Shown here in pieces: positions 32,062 through 41,668 of a stretch of 64,000 nucleotides of DNA. The position numbers and the translations under genes were made by a program. Source of the DNA: Lentilactobacillus sp. SPB1-3 (GTDB lineage: Bacteria > Bacillota > Bacilli > Lactobacillales > Lactobacillaceae); NCBI RefSeq assembly GCF_026913205.2, contig NZ_CP168151.1, positions 496,001-560,000 of the forward strand. Direction: 5' to 3'. A model generated the notes under the pieces. The model did not search any database. It saw only the letters and a list, made by a program, of their open reading frames with translations, and was not told the origin of the DNA. The stretch's first letter is position 1. Each line of letters begins with the position of its first letter.

Positions 32062-32275
32062 AATAAAAACGTTTCGTACCTTTAAGTAGATTTCAGAGAG
32101 ACAATGGTTGGTGAGAATTGTCATCGAAAATTCCAGTACGAGTAAACGGGCAGGTAATGCTGCACGGTTGTATACCGTTACCATACTTAGAGTGTTTAGT
32201 CTTAATATGGACTAAAAACATGGGTGGCACCGCGAAAAGGATCCTTCGTCCCAATGACGAGGGGTCCTTTTTTAT
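32062..32275 (+). promoter_or_regulatory. T-box riboswitch (Ser) upstream of serS
   Basis: The T-box TGGGTGGCACCGCG lies at 32221-32234, followed by a terminator (arms 32236-32250 and 32256-32270, then T). Stem I elements AGAGAG and GGTTGGTGAGA are present, and a TCC triplet at 32132-32134 (AATTCCAGTACGAG) sits in the specifier position. TCC is a Ser codon, in agreement with serS. Confidence 0.93.
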
Positions 32276-32298
32276 ACTTTCGGAGGGATGGATATAAT

Positions 32299-33588
32299 AT
32301 GTTAGATATTAAGTTGATTAGAAAAGATCCACAATTTTTTAAAGATAAGTTGGCAACCAGAAACATCAAACCAGAAAAGATTGATGAGTTATTAACTTAT
32401 GATGCCAAACGTAGAGAGTTGATCGTTCAGTCAGAATCACTCAAAGCTAAACGAAATGAAGTATCAGAACAAATTTCTCAACTTAAGAGAAATAAAGAAG
32501 ATGCTTCATCTGCTATTAATGACATGAAAGAAGTTGGGGCTGAAATCAAGGGCCTCGATGAACAACTTCGTCAAATCGAAGCTGATCAAAATGATTTGAT
32601 TGCGCACTTACCTAACGTGCCTGCTGATGATGTTCCAGTTAGTTTGACTGAAGAAGGTTCTGTGGAACTTAGAAAAGTTGGCGAAATTCCTAGCTATGAT
32701 TTTGTGCCAAAAGAACATTTTGAAATTGGTGAAGATCTCGGCATTTTAGATTTCGAACGCGCAGCTAAGGTTTCTGGTAGTCGATTTGTATACTATGTTG
32801 GTGATGGTGCTTTACTTGAACGTGCCGTTTATAATTTCTTCCTTGATGAAAATACCAAGGCTGGATACCAAGAAATGCTAACACCATACATGGTTGGTGA
32901 AGATGCAATGTTTGGTACAGGTCAATTTCCAAAGTTTAAGGAAAATAAATCTGGTTACGAAACTATGGATGGTGATCGTGAGTACACACTTATTCCAACC
33001 GCTGAAGTTCCATTGGTTAATTACCATCGAGAAGAAGTTTTACCTGCTGATAAACTTCCTATGTCATTAACTGCATTGTCACCAGCATTCCGTTCTGAAG
33101 CTGGTAGTGCTGGTAAAGACACTAGAGGATTGATCAGACTTCATCAATTCAATAAGGTAGAAATGGTCAAGTTCACGAAACCAGAACAATCATGGGATGC
33201 TCTTGAAGATTTAACTCATCAAGCAGAATCGTTACTTCAAAAATTAGGCTTGGCATATCACGTAATCACGCTCACAACTAGTGATATGAGTTTCACTGCT
33301 GCCAAAACTAATGATTTGGAAGTTTGGTTCCCAGCCCAAAATCGTTACCGTGAAATCTCTAGTTGTTCAAATACAACGGATTTCCAAGCTCGTCGTGCAC
33401 ACATCCAATATCGAGATGAAGACGGCAAACTTCAATTTATTCACACTTTGAATGGATCTGGACTTGCAGTAGGACGCGCAGTTGCCGCTATTTTGGAAAA
33501 CTATCAAAATGCTGACGGAACTGTCACAGTACCAGATGTCTTAGTTCCTTACATGCATGGAAAAACAAAAATTGAAAAGCAAAATTAA
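32299..33588 (+). CDS. serS: Seryl-tRNA synthetase
   Basis: Class II synthetase charging tRNA-Ser (and tRNA-Sec where present). 429 residues: an N-terminal antiparallel coiled coil (about 30-105, tRNA-Ser long-arm binding), then the catalytic domain with motif 2 [17 protein letters not shown] and motif 3 [19 protein letters not shown]. The start at 32299 follows GGAGGG; an in-frame extension upstream would run through the T-box terminator and is rejected. Regulated by tRNA-Ser charging through the leader. Confidence 0.97.
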   Translation: MLDIKLIRKDPQFFKDKLATRNIKPEKIDELLTYDAKRRELIVQSESLKAKRNEVSEQISQLKRNKEDASSAINDMKEVGAEIKGLDEQLRQIEADQNDLIAHLPNVPADDVPVSLTEEGSVELRKVGEIPSYDFVPKEHFEIGEDLGILDFERAAKVSGSRFVYYVGDGALLERAVYNFFLDENTKAGYQEMLTPYMVGEDAMFGTGQFPKFKENKSGYETMDGDREYTLIPTAEVPLVNYHREEVLPADKLPMSLTALSPAFRSEAGSAGKDTRGLIRLHQFNKVEMVKFTKPEQSWDALEDLTHQAESLLQKLGLAYHVITLTTSDMSFTAAKTNDLEVWFPAQNRYREISSCSNTTDFQARRAHIQYRDEDGKLQFIHTLNGSGLAVGRAVAAILENYQNADGTVTVPDVLVPYMHGKTKIEKQN

Positions 33589-33596
33589 AGTATGCT

Positions 33597-33643
33597 AAAG
33601 CGTTGATCAATAAGGGGTTATCCGTTGTTGATCGGCGCTTTTT
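33597..33643 (+). terminator. Terminator of serS
   Basis: AAGCGTTGATCAA / TTGATCGGCGCTT stem (G-U pairs) with a 17-nt loop and T-run. Confidence 0.8.
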
Positions 33644-33668
33644 GTATGTCTAGGGAGGTTTTTAAACG

Positions 33669-33728
33669 GTGCCGAAGCATCAAAGAGTGAATAAAAAATC
33701 AAAAAAATTAAAAAAAGGCTTTCCTTAA
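33669..33728 (+). CDS. Possible 19-residue lysine-rich micro-ORF
   Basis: A GTG at 33669 lies 10 nt after AGGGAGG and opens 19 codons, of which nine are lysine. The strong ribosome-binding site has no other start to serve, which is the main reason to report it. It lies between the serS terminator and the tRNA promoters, with no promoter of its own clearly visible. I do not recognise it, and it may be chance in an A-rich stretch. Confidence 0.3.
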   Translation: MPKHQRVNKKSKKLKKGFP

Positions 33729-33802
33729 CTAGCAGGATACGCTATAATAATTCTTGTCGAAAAATTGGAATCGCGACTTGATAAATTGTTTTAAATTAGT
33801 TA

Positions 33803-33831
33803 TTGACGCTGTTTACAAGCGATGATATAAT
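33803..33831 (+). promoter_or_regulatory. Promoter of the tRNA cluster
   Basis: TTGACG (33803-33808), a 17-bp spacer and TATAAT (33826-33831) with TG upstream; start near 33838. A second TATAAT at about 33752-33757 with a weak TTCCTT 16 bp upstream may add to it. Confidence 0.8.
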
Positions 33832-33884
33832 TTAATAGTTGCGTTGATGAGATGTCTCTATCATCCATTTTTAAAACGTATCAT

Positions 33885-33957
33885 GGAGGATTAGCTCAGC
33901 TGGGAGAGCATCTGCCTTACAAGCAGGAGGTCACAGGTTCGATCCCTGTATCCTCCA
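33885..33957 (+). tRNA. tRNA-Val (anticodon TAC)
   Basis: Full cloverleaf of 73 nt: acceptor GGAGGAT / ATCCTCC, anticodon stem CTGCC / GGCAG-type around loop CTTACAA, T-loop TTCGATC. The 3' CCA is not encoded. First of the eight-gene cluster. Confidence 0.96.
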
Positions 33958-33960
33958 TAT

Positions 33961-34033
33961 GAGCCGTTAGCTCAGTTGGTAGAGCATCTGACTTTTAATC
34001 AGAGGGTCGGCAGTTCGAGACTGCCACGGCTCA
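33961..34033 (+). tRNA. tRNA-Lys (anticodon TTT)
   Basis: 73 nt, acceptor GAGCCGT / ACGGCTC, anticodon loop CTTTTAA, T-loop TTCGAGA. It begins 3 nt after tRNA-Val. Confidence 0.96.
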
Positions 34034-34053
34034 TTGCCGGTTTTTCGAAGTAT

Positions 34054-34135
34054 GCGGGCGTGGCGGAACTGGCAGACGCGCTAGATTTAGGTTCTAGTGT
34101 CTATTGACGTGGGGGTTCGAATCCCTTCGCCCGCA
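34054..34135 (+). tRNA. tRNA-Leu (anticodon TAG)
   Basis: 82 nt with the long variable arm of class II tRNAs; acceptor GCGGGCG / CGCCCGC, anticodon loop ATTTAGG. Confidence 0.95.
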
Positions 34136-34152
34136 GTTGTTCCATTTTTTAT

Positions 34153-34226
34153 GCCGACTTAGCTCAGTTGGTTAGAGCGCTTCACTAGTAATGAAGAGGT
34201 CGGGCGTTCGAATCGTCTAGTCGGCA
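34153..34226 (+). tRNA. tRNA-Thr (anticodon AGT)
   Basis: 74 nt, acceptor GCCGACT / AGTCGGC, anticodon stem CTTCA / TGAAG around CTAGTAA. A34 would need deamination to inosine to read ACC. The T stem GGGCG / CGTCT contains two G-U pairs. Confidence 0.94.
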
Positions 34227-34230
34227 TTTT

Positions 34231-34302
34231 GCGGAAGTAGTTCAGTGGTAGAACATCACCTTGCCATGGTGGGGGTCGCGGGTTCGAATCCCGTCTTCCG
34301 CT
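34231..34302 (+). tRNA. tRNA-Gly (anticodon GCC)
   Basis: 72 nt, acceptor GCGGAAG / CTTCCGC, anticodon loop TTGCCAT, T-loop TTCGAAT. Confidence 0.95.
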
Positions 34303-34345
34303 TCCGTCCTTCGACGGTAGCAACTTACATTTATATATTTATTTT

Positions 34346-34419
34346 GCACCCATAGCGCAACTGGATAGAGTGTCTGACTACGAATCAGAAGGTTGTAGGT
34401 TCGACTCCTACTGGGTGCA
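34346..34419 (+). tRNA. tRNA-Arg (anticodon ACG)
   Basis: 74 nt, acceptor GCACCCA / TGGGTGC, anticodon loop CTACGAA; A34 is the usual inosine site for Arg CGN codons, frequent in the highly expressed genes nearby. Confidence 0.95.
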
Positions 34420-34447
34420 TTTTTTATACCGTTTTTTAGGTATATTT

Positions 34448-34521
34448 CGGGAAGTAGCTCAGCTTGGTAGAGCACCTGGTTTGGGACCAGGGGGTCGCAG
34501 GTTCGAATCCTGTCTTCCCGA
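34448..34521 (+). tRNA. tRNA-Pro (anticodon TGG)
   Basis: 74 nt, acceptor CGGGAAG / CTTCCCG, anticodon stem CTGGT / ACCAG around TTTGGGA. Last gene before the cluster terminator. Confidence 0.95.
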
Positions 34522-34575
34522 TAGTGCATAAGTCAACCTGAACAGATTGAATTGATCTTGATGGTTGTTAATACG

Positions 34576-34619
34576 AACAGGACATGAGGCTTTAAGCCTT
34601 GTGTCCTGTTTCCTTTTTT
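34576..34619 (+). terminator. Terminator of the seven-gene tRNA operon
   Basis: AACAGGACA / TGTCCTGTT with an inner GGC-TTTAA-GCC hairpin, followed by TCCTTTTTT. Confidence 0.88.
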
Positions 34620-34626
34620 GCTTAAA

Positions 34627-34655
34627 TTAGAGATATATGATTGTGCTACTACAAT
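34627..34655 (+). promoter_or_regulatory. Promoter of the second tRNA-Pro gene
   Basis: TTAGAG (34627-34632), a 17-bp spacer and TACAAT (34650-34655), lying after the cluster terminator. Confidence 0.5.
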
Positions 34656-34682
34656 AGGTAGTGATTAAATATTTTTAGTTTA

Positions 34683-34756
34683 CGGGAAGTAGCTCAGCTT
34701 GGTAGAGCACTACGTTCGGGACGTAGGGGTCGCAAGTTCAAATCTTGTTTTCCCGA
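34683..34756 (+). tRNA. tRNA-Pro (anticodon CGG)
   Basis: 74 nt, nearly the same body as the preceding tRNA-Pro but with anticodon stem CTACG / CGTAG around TTCGGGA and changes in the T arm (CAAGTTCAAATCTTG). The acceptor has a G-U pair at its inner end. It is a separate unit, probably a diverged duplicate. Confidence 0.93.
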
Positions 34757-34779
34757 TTTTTTAGTTTGAGAGATATTAA

Positions 34780-34807
34780 TTGCAATTTGAATCTGAGTTT
34801 GTATAAT
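34780..34807 (+). promoter_or_regulatory. Promoter of ctsR-clpC
   Basis: TTGCAA (34780-34785), a 16-bp spacer and TATAAT (34802-34807). Confidence 0.75.
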
Positions 34808-34810
34808 AAT

Positions 34811-34827
34811 AGTCAGTATTAGTCAAA
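34811..34827 (+). promoter_or_regulatory. CtsR operator
   Basis: AGTCAGT-ATT-AGTCAAA: two directly repeated heptamers with 3-nt spacing, matching the CtsR box (RGTCAAA-N3-RGTCAAA) at all but two positions, placed at the transcription start. It indicates autoregulation of ctsR-clpC. Confidence 0.85.
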
Positions 34828-34841
34828 GATTGGGTGATTAT

Positions 34842-35309
34842 ATGGCTGACGAAAACATTTCAGATTTGATTGAGAAGTATTTGAAAAAGATTCTAGCGGA
34901 AAATGAGACTGTAAAGATTCGTCGCTCGGAAATCGCCGGTTTATTTGACGTTGTACCTTCACAAATAAACTATGTGATTAATACACGATTTACTATTCAA
35001 AATGGTTATATCGTTGAGAGTAAACGTGGCGGTGGGGGTTACATTCGAATCGAAAAGGTTAATCTGCTAGATGACATTGATATTTTAGATTCATTAATTA
35101 ACGCAATTGGCAACGGAATCTCTAAAAGAGATAGTGAAACGATCGTTTCCACGTTATATAATAATGAATTAATCAATCGTAAAGAGGCAACTATAATCCT
35201 CTCTGCGATCGATAAGAGTGCAATTGACTTGAACAATAGTGAATTAACGGATATACTTCGAGCCAATATAATGATTTCTATTTTAAATCGGCTCAAGTAT
35301 GACCGCTAG
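34842..35309 (+). CDS. ctsR: Transcriptional repressor CtsR
   Basis: 155-residue repressor of class III heat-shock genes. N-terminal winged helix at about 1-70 with RRSEIAGLFDVVPSQINYVI and the Gly-rich tetraglycine wing ESKRGGGGYIRI, the thermosensing element of CtsR. The C-terminal helical domain (NRKEATIILSAID) is the part recognised by McsB/ClpC in other species. The ATG at 34842 lacks a strong ribosome-binding site; translation may be modest. mcsA and mcsB are missing between ctsR and clpC, as is usual in lactobacilli. Confidence 0.95.
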   Translation: MADENISDLIEKYLKKILAENETVKIRRSEIAGLFDVVPSQINYVINTRFTIQNGYIVESKRGGGGYIRIEKVNLLDDIDILDSLINAIGNGISKRDSETIVSTLYNNELINRKEATIILSAIDKSAIDLNNSELTDILRANIMISILNRLKYDR

Positions 35310-35324
35310 AAAGCGAGGGTATTT

Positions 35325-37817
35325 ATGGATAATTTATTCACACCAAGCGCAAAGAACGTTCTTTCTATAGCTCAACAGCAGGCAAAGCGTTTCAAACACC
35401 AAGCAATTGGAACGGAACACTTGCTATTAGGATTGTTAATGGAAACAAATGGGATTGCTTACAAGGCACTTTCTCAGTTTTCAGTGACATCTGAAGATAT
35501 TGCTGAAGAAGTAGAACGATTTGCTGGATATGGTACTTTAAAGAATCTTGATTCGAATGATTATTTACCGTACTCTCCGAAGGCCAAAGAGGTTCTGGCT
35601 CAGGCCGGTGATTTTGCAAAAAGAAATGGCGTTCCGAAGGTTGGAACTGAACATATCTTACTAGCATTGTTGACAGATGAAGAAGCACTTTCTTCAAGAA
35701 TTCTGACTAATCTGGGATTAGATTTAGCGCAAATTAGAAAAGTAACTTTACGTAAAATGGGAGTAAGTGGTAATTCGATGTCTCCTAACAATAAAAATAA
35801 TCGTCGTCAAAATGGGCAATCTTCTAATAAACAAGATGGTTCTGCGACACCTACCATTGATTCATTAGCACGTGATTTAACTGAATTAGCACGTGAAGAC
35901 AAGCTAGATCCTACAATTGGTAGAGATTTAGAAGTTAAGCGAGTTATTCAAATTCTTGCCCGTAGAACCAAAAATAATCCAGTGTTGATCGGTGAACCAG
36001 GAGTTGGTAAAACTGCGATTGCTGAAGGACTTGCTCAAAAAATTGTCAATGGTGAAGTGCCGTCTGATATGACAGACAAACGATTGATGATGTTAGACAT
36101 GGGTTCTTTAGTGGCTGGAACTAAGTACCGTGGTGAGTTTGAAGATCGTTTAAAGAAAGTTATTGAAGAAATTTATCAAGATGGACAAATTATTTTATTC
36201 ATCGATGAATTGCACACATTGATTGGTGCTGGTGGTGCTGAAGGTGCTATCGATGCATCTAATATTTTGAAACCTGCCTTGGCGCGTGGTGAACTACAAT
36301 TGATCGGTGCCACGACGCTTGATGAGTATCAAAAGTATATTGAATCAGATTCAGCATTGGAACGTCGTTTCGCTAAAGTTAACGTCAACGAACCAACTGC
36401 TGATGAAACTTTGGAAATTATCAAGGGATTACGTCCTAAATACGAAGCTCACCACCAAGTTGAAATCACTGATGGTGCCTTGGAAGCAGCTGTATCACTT
36501 TCTAATCGGTACATCTCTGATCGATTCTTACCTGACAAAGCTATTGATTTAATGGATGAAGCAGCAGCCAAGGTTAGAATTGACAAGCTGGAGACTGGCA
36601 AGGTCAAAACTGATCATCAAAAAGTTTCAGAACTATATAGTGAATTAAATGAAGCTTTGTTGTCTCAGGACTATGAAGCAGCCGCTAAACTTAGAAAACA
36701 AGTTAACGACTTGGAAACTAAGTTAGCTCAAAGTTCAGATGCCAATGAAGACCATAATTACAAGGCTAAGGAAACTGCAGATGATGTCGCTGATGTTGTT
36801 TCTGAATGGACTGGAATTCCAGTCACTCAAATGACCCAAACTGAAGCGGATCGATTAGTTAACTTGGAAAGTGTATTGCATAAACGAGTTATTGGCCAAG
36901 AAGAAGCAGTTTCAGCGGTGTCACGTTCAATCAGACGTGCCCGCAGTGGCTTGAAGGATCCTAATCGTCCAATCGGCTCATTTATGTTCCTTGGACCTAC
37001 TGGTGTCGGTAAAACGGAATTGGCTAAGGCGGTTGCTGAAGCTGTCTTTGGCTCCGAAGACGATATCATCCGGGTGGATATGAGTGAATTCATGGAGAAG
37101 TATTCAACTAGTCGTTTGATCGGTTCTGCACCAGGATATGTTGGCTATGACGAGGGTGGTCAATTGACTGAAAAGGTTCGTCAAAAACCATATTCCGTTG
37201 TCCTATTTGATGAAGTTGAAAAGGCGCATCCAGATGTATTTAACTTGTTATTACAAGTGCTCGATGATGGCTATTTATCAGATTCAAAGGGTCGTAAGAT
37301 CGACTTTAGAAATACAGTTATCATTATGACTTCTAACCTAGGTGCAACAACTCTTCGCGACAAGAAGACTGTTGGTTTCGGTGCTGATGAAGCAACCGAA
37401 GATTACGAGGCAATGAAGTCAACTATCCAAGAAGCCCTTAAGCAAAACTTCAGACCTGAGTTTTTGAATCGAATTGACGAAACAGTTATCTTCCATTCAT
37501 TAACTAAGGATGAACTTGCTAAGATTGTTACATTAATGACTAAGCCAGTTGTTAATCGGATTCATGAGCAGGGAATCGATATTAAGGTCACAAAGACTGC
37601 TATTAATATCATTGCCAAAAATGGTTATGATCCTGAGTATGGTGCTCGACCAATTAGAAGAGCTATCCAAACTCAACTCGAGGATAGTTTGAGTGCTAAA
37701 TTATTAGCTAAAGAAATTGTTCCTGGAGATTCAGTTACTGTTGGTGGTCGAAATGATCAAATTACAATTTCAGTAAAGAAACCAGAACGAAAAGATTTAG
37801 TTAAAGGTAAAAAGTAG
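35325..37817 (+). CDS. clpC: ATP-dependent Clp protease ATP-binding subunit ClpC
   Basis: 830-residue AAA+ unfoldase that feeds proteins to ClpP or acts as a chaperone. Clp_N repeats (about 3-145), then the first AAA domain with Walker A GEPGVGKT (223-230), a UVR/coiled-coil middle domain (about 425-465, [20 protein letters not shown]), and the second AAA domain with GPTGVGKT (about 557-564). The presence of a UVR-containing M-domain identifies ClpC rather than ClpB or ClpE. Co-transcribed with ctsR (15-nt gap) under a CtsR box. No separate terminator is found before the rpoB promoter. Confidence 0.97.
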   Translation: MDNLFTPSAKNVLSIAQQQAKRFKHQAIGTEHLLLGLLMETNGIAYKALSQFSVTSEDIAEEVERFAGYGTLKNLDSNDYLPYSPKAKEVLAQAGDFAKRNGVPKVGTEHILLALLTDEEALSSRILTNLGLDLAQIRKVTLRKMGVSGNSMSPNNKNNRRQNGQSSNKQDGSATPTIDSLARDLTELAREDKLDPTIGRDLEVKRVIQILARRTKNNPVLIGEPGVGKTAIAEGLAQKIVNGEVPSDMTDKRLMMLDMGSLVAGTKYRGEFEDRLKKVIEEIYQDGQIILFIDELHTLIGAGGAEGAIDASNILKPALARGELQLIGATTLDEYQKYIESDSALERRFAKVNVNEPTADETLEIIKGLRPKYEAHHQVEITDGALEAAVSLSNRYISDRFLPDKAIDLMDEAAAKVRIDKLETGKVKTDHQKVSELYSELNEALLSQDYEAAAKLRKQVNDLETKLAQSSDANEDHNYKAKETADDVADVVSEWTGIPVTQMTQTEADRLVNLESVLHKRVIGQEEAVSAVSRSIRRARSGLKDPNRPIGSFMFLGPTGVGKTELAKAVAEAVFGSEDDIIRVDMSEFMEKYSTSRLIGSAPGYVGYDEGGQLTEKVRQKPYSVVLFDEVEKAHPDVFNLLLQVLDDGYLSDSKGRKIDFRNTVIIMTSNLGATTLRDKKTVGFGADEATEDYEAMKSTIQEALKQNFRPEFLNRIDETVIFHSLTKDELAKIVTLMTKPVVNRIHEQGIDIKVTKTAINIIAKNGYDPEYGARPIRRAIQTQLEDSLSAKLLAKEIVPGDSVTVGGRNDQITISVKKPERKDLVKGKK

Positions 37818-37842
37818 AATATTTTTCGAGGCAGGCAAATTA

Positions 37843-37871
37843 TTGACATTGATTAAATAAGTTGTTATATT
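37843..37871 (+). promoter_or_regulatory. Promoter of rpoB-rpoC
   Basis: TTGACA (37843-37848), a 17-bp spacer and TATATT (37866-37871): strong, with a start near 37878 and a leader of nearly 190 nt. Confidence 0.85.
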
Positions 37872-37877
37872 AATTGT

Positions 37878-38050
37878 TGTATTTGTTGTGAATCGAAATG
37901 GTCAGCGCGATCTATTGTCCGGGTTGACCTGCATAAAAACCAAAAGCAAGTCGTAGCTTGTTTTTGGATTTTTTTTGCTTAAAATCCGGAGATTTTGCTC
38001 AAAACAGCAAAATGTAATCAAACTGTAACATTTCGATTCGGGAATTTTTG
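37878..38050 (+). promoter_or_regulatory. Structured rpoB leader with internal terminator
   Basis: The leader contains GGTCA / TGACC (37900-37904 with 37925-37929). An intrinsic terminator follows, CCAAAAGCAAG / CTTGTTTTTGG (37940-37950 with 37957-37967) with eight T. Then comes a TTTTGCT / AGCAAAA hairpin near 37994-38012. A conserved Lacto-rpoB RNA motif is known upstream of rpoB in Lactobacillales; this leader is a candidate member, which I could not test. Confidence 0.55.
37936..37976 (+). terminator. Terminator within the rpoB leader
   Basis: An 11-bp stem with loop TCGTAG and a long T-run, lying between the only strong rpoB promoter and rpoB. It may end clpC transcripts and also attenuate rpoB. 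Confidence 0.8.
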
Positions 38051-38065
38051 TGAGAGGTGAAAAAC

Positions 38066-41000
38066 TTGGCAGGACATTTAGTTAAATATGGAAAACACCG
38101 CACCCGTCGAAGTTATGCACGAATTAAAGAAGTGCTTGATTTACCTAATCTGATTGAAATCCAAAGCGATTCATATAATTGGTTTTTGGATGACGGATTA
38201 AGGGAAACATTTGACGGCATTATGCCAATTGACGATTTCCAAGGAAAGTTATCCTTAGAGTTTGTTGATTATCAACTTTTGGAACCAAAATATACCGTTG
38301 ATGAGGCTCGCGAACATGAGGCCAACTATTCAGCTCCATTACACATTACTTTGAAATTGACTAACCACGAAACTGGCGAAATCAAGACTCAGGATGTGTT
38401 CTTTGGAGACTTCCCATTAATGACTAATCAAGGTACTTTTATCATTAATGGTGCAGAACGAGTTATTGTTTCACAATTAGTTCGTTCTCCTGGAGTTTAC
38501 TACCACGAAGAAAACGATAAGAACGGTAAGGTTTCCTTCGGTACAACTATCATCCCTAACCGTGGTGCATGGTTGGAATTTGAAACTGATGCAAAGGGCG
38601 TTTCTTATGTACGAATCGACCGGACTCGTAAGATTCCGTTAACAGAATTAGTACGTGCCTTAGGTTTCGGAGCAGATTCAGAAATCAATGAGATCTTTGG
38701 TGATAACGATAGCCTGGAACTTACTCTTGAAAAAGATGTTCATAAAGATACTGACGATTCACGTGTTGAAGAGTCATTAAAGGACATATACGAGCGTTTA
38801 CGGCCAGGTGAACCTAAGACTGCTGACTCATCAAGAAGTTTGTTAACTGCCCGTTTCTTTGATCCAAAGCGTTACGACATGGCACCAGTAGGTCGTTACA
38901 AAACTAATAAGAAACTAAGTTTGAAGACTCGTTTATTAGGTCTTACTCTTGCTGAAACATTAGCTGACCCAGATACTGGTGAAGTTATTGCACAAAAGGG
39001 AACTTTAATTACTAAAGATGTAATGAAGGACTTAACTCCTTACCTTGATAATAAAGATTTCAAGGCTTACACATTCAACCCTTCTGAAGAAGCTGTAGTT
39101 ACTGAACCAATGACTGTTCAAATCATTAAGGTTCAATCTGAAAACGATCCTGAAAGAGTTGTTCCAGTTATTGGTAATGACAATATCAGCCTCGACTTCA
39201 AACACATTACTCCTGCTGACATTATCGCCTCAATGAACTACTTCTTTAACTTACAAGAAGGTATTGGTTCAACAGACGATATCGATCACTTGGGTAATCG
39301 TAGAATTCGTTCAGTTGGTGAATTATTACAAAACCAATTTAGAATTGGTCTTTCAAGAATGGAACGTGTTGTTCGTGAAAGAATGTCAATTCAAGATTCT
39401 GCAACTGTTACTCCACAACAATTGATCAACATTCGACCAGTTGTGGCTTCAATTAAAGAATTCTTTGGTTCATCACAACTTTCTCAATTCATGGATCAAA
39501 CTAACCCACTGGGTGAATTGACTCATAAACGTCGTTTATCAGCCCTTGGACCTGGTGGTTTGACCCGTGATCGTGCCGGATATGAAGTTCGTGACGTTCA
39601 CTATACCCACTATGGCCGTATGTGTCCTATCGAAACACCTGAAGGACCTAACATCGGTTTGATTAACAGTTTATCTAGTTATGCTCGAATCAACCGCTAT
39701 GGTTTTATTGAAACTCCATACCGACGTGTTGACTGGACTACTCATAAGGTTACTGACCGAATTGACTATTTAACTGCTGATGAAGAAGATAACTTTGTAA
39801 TCGCTCAGGCTAACTCACCATTGAATGACGATGGTTCATTCGTAAATGATGTTGTTATGGCTCGTTCACAATCAAACAATATCGAAACCAACATCGATAA
39901 CATTGACTACATGGATGTTTCACCAAAGCAAGTAGTTGCCGTTGCCACTGCATGTATTCCTTTCTTGGAAAACGATGATTCTAACCGTGCCTTGATGGGT
40001 GCTAACATGCAACGACAGGCCGTTCCTTTGGTTGATCCTCATGCACCATTGATCGGTACTGGTATCGAATATAAAGCTGCCCATGATTCTGGGGTTGCAT
40101 TGATCTGTAAGTATGATGGAACTGTTGAATACGTTGATTCTCGTGAAATCCGAGTTCGTCGCGAAGACGGTACCTTAGATAATTACAAATTAATGAAATT
40201 CCATCGTTCAAACGGTGGTAAGAACTACAACCAACGTCCAATCGTTAAGGTTGGCGACAAAGTTGATGCTGACGAAATCTTAGCTGATGGTCCATCAATG
40301 GAAGGCGGAGAGCTTGCTCTTGGCCAAAACCCAGTTGTTGCCTTCATGACTTGGCAAGGATATAACTTCGAAGATGCCATCGCTATTAACGAGCGATTGG
40401 TTAAGGACGATGTTTATACTTCTATTCATATTGAAGAATACGAATCAGAAACTCGGGATACTAAATTAGGACCTGAAGAAATGACTCGCGAATTGCCAAA
40501 CGTTGGTGAAGATGCTCTTAAGAACCTTGATGAAAACGGTACTGTTATGATTGGTGCCGAAGTTCATGATGGTGACATCTTGGTTGGTAAGGTAACACCT
40601 AAGGGAGTTACAGAATTATCAGCTGAAGAAAGATTGCTACATGCCATCTTTGGTGAAAAATCACGTGAAGTTCGTGACACATCATTGAGAGTTCCTCATG
40701 GTGGTGGCGGTACAGTTCAAGACGTTAAAGTGTTTACTAGAGAAAATGGTGATGAATTGTCACCTGGTGTTAACAAGATGATTCGTGTTTACATCGCTCA
40801 AAAACGTAAACTTCAAGTTGGTGACAAGATGGCCGGTCGTCATGGTAACAAGGGTACTGTTTCAGTAGTTATCCCTGAAGAGGATATGCCTTACTTACCA
40901 GATGGAACACCAATTGACATCATGCTTAGTCCCATGGGTGTGCCTTCACGTATGAACATTGGTCAAGTGTTGGAAATCCATTTAGGAATGGCTGCTAAGA

Positions 41001-41653
41001 AATTAGGCATCCACATTGCTACACCTGTTTTTGATGGTGCCCGTGATAGTGATATTTGGGACGCTGTTAAAGAAGCTGGTATGGCTAGCGATGGTAAGAC
41101 AATTGTTTATGATGGTCGAACTGGTGAACCATTCGACAAACGAATCGCCGTAGGGGTTATGCATTACATGAAACTTGCCCACATGGTTGATGATAAAATT
41201 CATGCACGTTCAATTGGACCTTACTCATTAGTTACTCAACAACCACTTGGTGGTAAAGCACAATTTGGTGGACAGCGTTTCGGTGAAATGGAAGTTTGGG
41301 CACTTGAAGCTTATGGTGCTGCTTACACATTGCAAGAAATCTTAACTTACAAGTCTGATGATGTTACTGGACGTGTAAAGACTTACGAAGCAATCGTTAA
41401 AGGCGAACCAATTCCTAAGCCAGGTGTTCCTGAATCATTCCGAGTTCTTGTTAAAGAACTTCAATCACTTGGACTTGATATGAAAGTGCTTGATAGTAGC
41501 AAGAAAGAAATTGAACTTCGTGACTTAGACGAAGAAGACGACGTTTTAAATGTTGACGCAATTAGCAAGATGGCTGAGCAAAAAGCTCAACAAGAAGCTG
41601 CTGCCAAGCCAGCATCACAAACTGAATCTACGCAAACGAACAACGAACAGTAA
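38066..41653 (+). CDS. rpoB: DNA-directed RNA polymerase subunit beta
   Basis: Beta subunit of RNA polymerase, 1195 residues from the TTG at 38066, which follows GAGAGGTG and yields the family N-terminus [23 protein letters not shown] at 38057 is within that binding site and is rejected. The rifampicin region reads [20 protein letters not shown] with wild-type residues, so sensitivity is expected. GRHGNKG and the C-terminal [20 protein letters not shown], which contacts beta', are intact. The tail beyond about residue 1165 is Gln/Ala/Thr-rich and not conserved. It starts after a leader with a terminator. Confidence 0.97.
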   Translation: MAGHLVKYGKHRTRRSYARIKEVLDLPNLIEIQSDSYNWFLDDGLRETFDGIMPIDDFQGKLSLEFVDYQLLEPKYTVDEAREHEANYSAPLHITLKLTNHETGEIKTQDVFFGDFPLMTNQGTFIINGAERVIVSQLVRSPGVYYHEENDKNGKVSFGTTIIPNRGAWLEFETDAKGVSYVRIDRTRKIPLTELVRALGFGADSEINEIFGDNDSLELTLEKDVHKDTDDSRVEESLKDIYERLRPGEPKTADSSRSLLTARFFDPKRYDMAPVGRYKTNKKLSLKTRLLGLTLAETLADPDTGEVIAQKGTLITKDVMKDLTPYLDNKDFKAYTFNPSEEAVVTEPMTVQIIKVQSENDPERVVPVIGNDNISLDFKHITPADIIASMNYFFNLQEGIGSTDDIDHLGNRRIRSVGELLQNQFRIGLSRMERVVRERMSIQDSATVTPQQLINIRPVVASIKEFFGSSQLSQFMDQTNPLGELTHKRRLSALGPGGLTRDRAGYEVRDVHYTHYGRMCPIETPEGPNIGLINSLSSYARINRYGFIETPYRRVDWTTHKVTDRIDYLTADEEDNFVIAQANSPLNDDGSFVNDVVMARSQSNNIETNIDNIDYMDVSPKQVVAVATACIPFLENDDSNRALMGANMQRQAVPLVDPHAPLIGTGIEYKAAHDSGVALICKYDGTVEYVDSREIRVRREDGTLDNYKLMKFHRSNGGKNYNQRPIVKVGDKVDADEILADGPSMEGGELALGQNPVVAFMTWQGYNFEDAIAINERLVKDDVYTSIHIEEYESETRDTKLGPEEMTRELPNVGEDALKNLDENGTVMIGAEVHDGDILVGKVTPKGVTELSAEERLLHAIFGEKSREVRDTSLRVPHGGGGTVQDVKVFTRENGDELSPGVNKMIRVYIAQKRKLQVGDKMAGRHGNKGTVSVVIPEEDMPYLPDGTPIDIMLSPMGVPSRMNIGQVLEIHLGMAAKKLGIHIATPVFDGARDSDIWDAVKEAGMASDGKTIVYDGRTGEPFDKRIAVGVMHYMKLAHMVDDKIHARSIGPYSLVTQQPLGGKAQFGGQRFGEMEVWALEAYGAAYTLQEILTYKSDDVTGRVKTYEAIVKGEPIPKPGVPESFRVLVKELQSLGLDMKVLDSSKKEIELRDLDEEDDVLNVDAISKMAEQKAQQEAAAKPASQTESTQTNNEQ

Positions 41654-41668
41654 TGGGAGGTTGAACTA

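Noticed and set aside
34242-34529. A 95-codon ORF on the minus strand across the tRNA-Gly, tRNA-Arg and tRNA-Pro genes
   Set aside because: It is the antisense of three tRNA genes and contains the well-known spurious phrases of tRNA complements (such as GIRTRDP); it has no ribosome-binding site of note.
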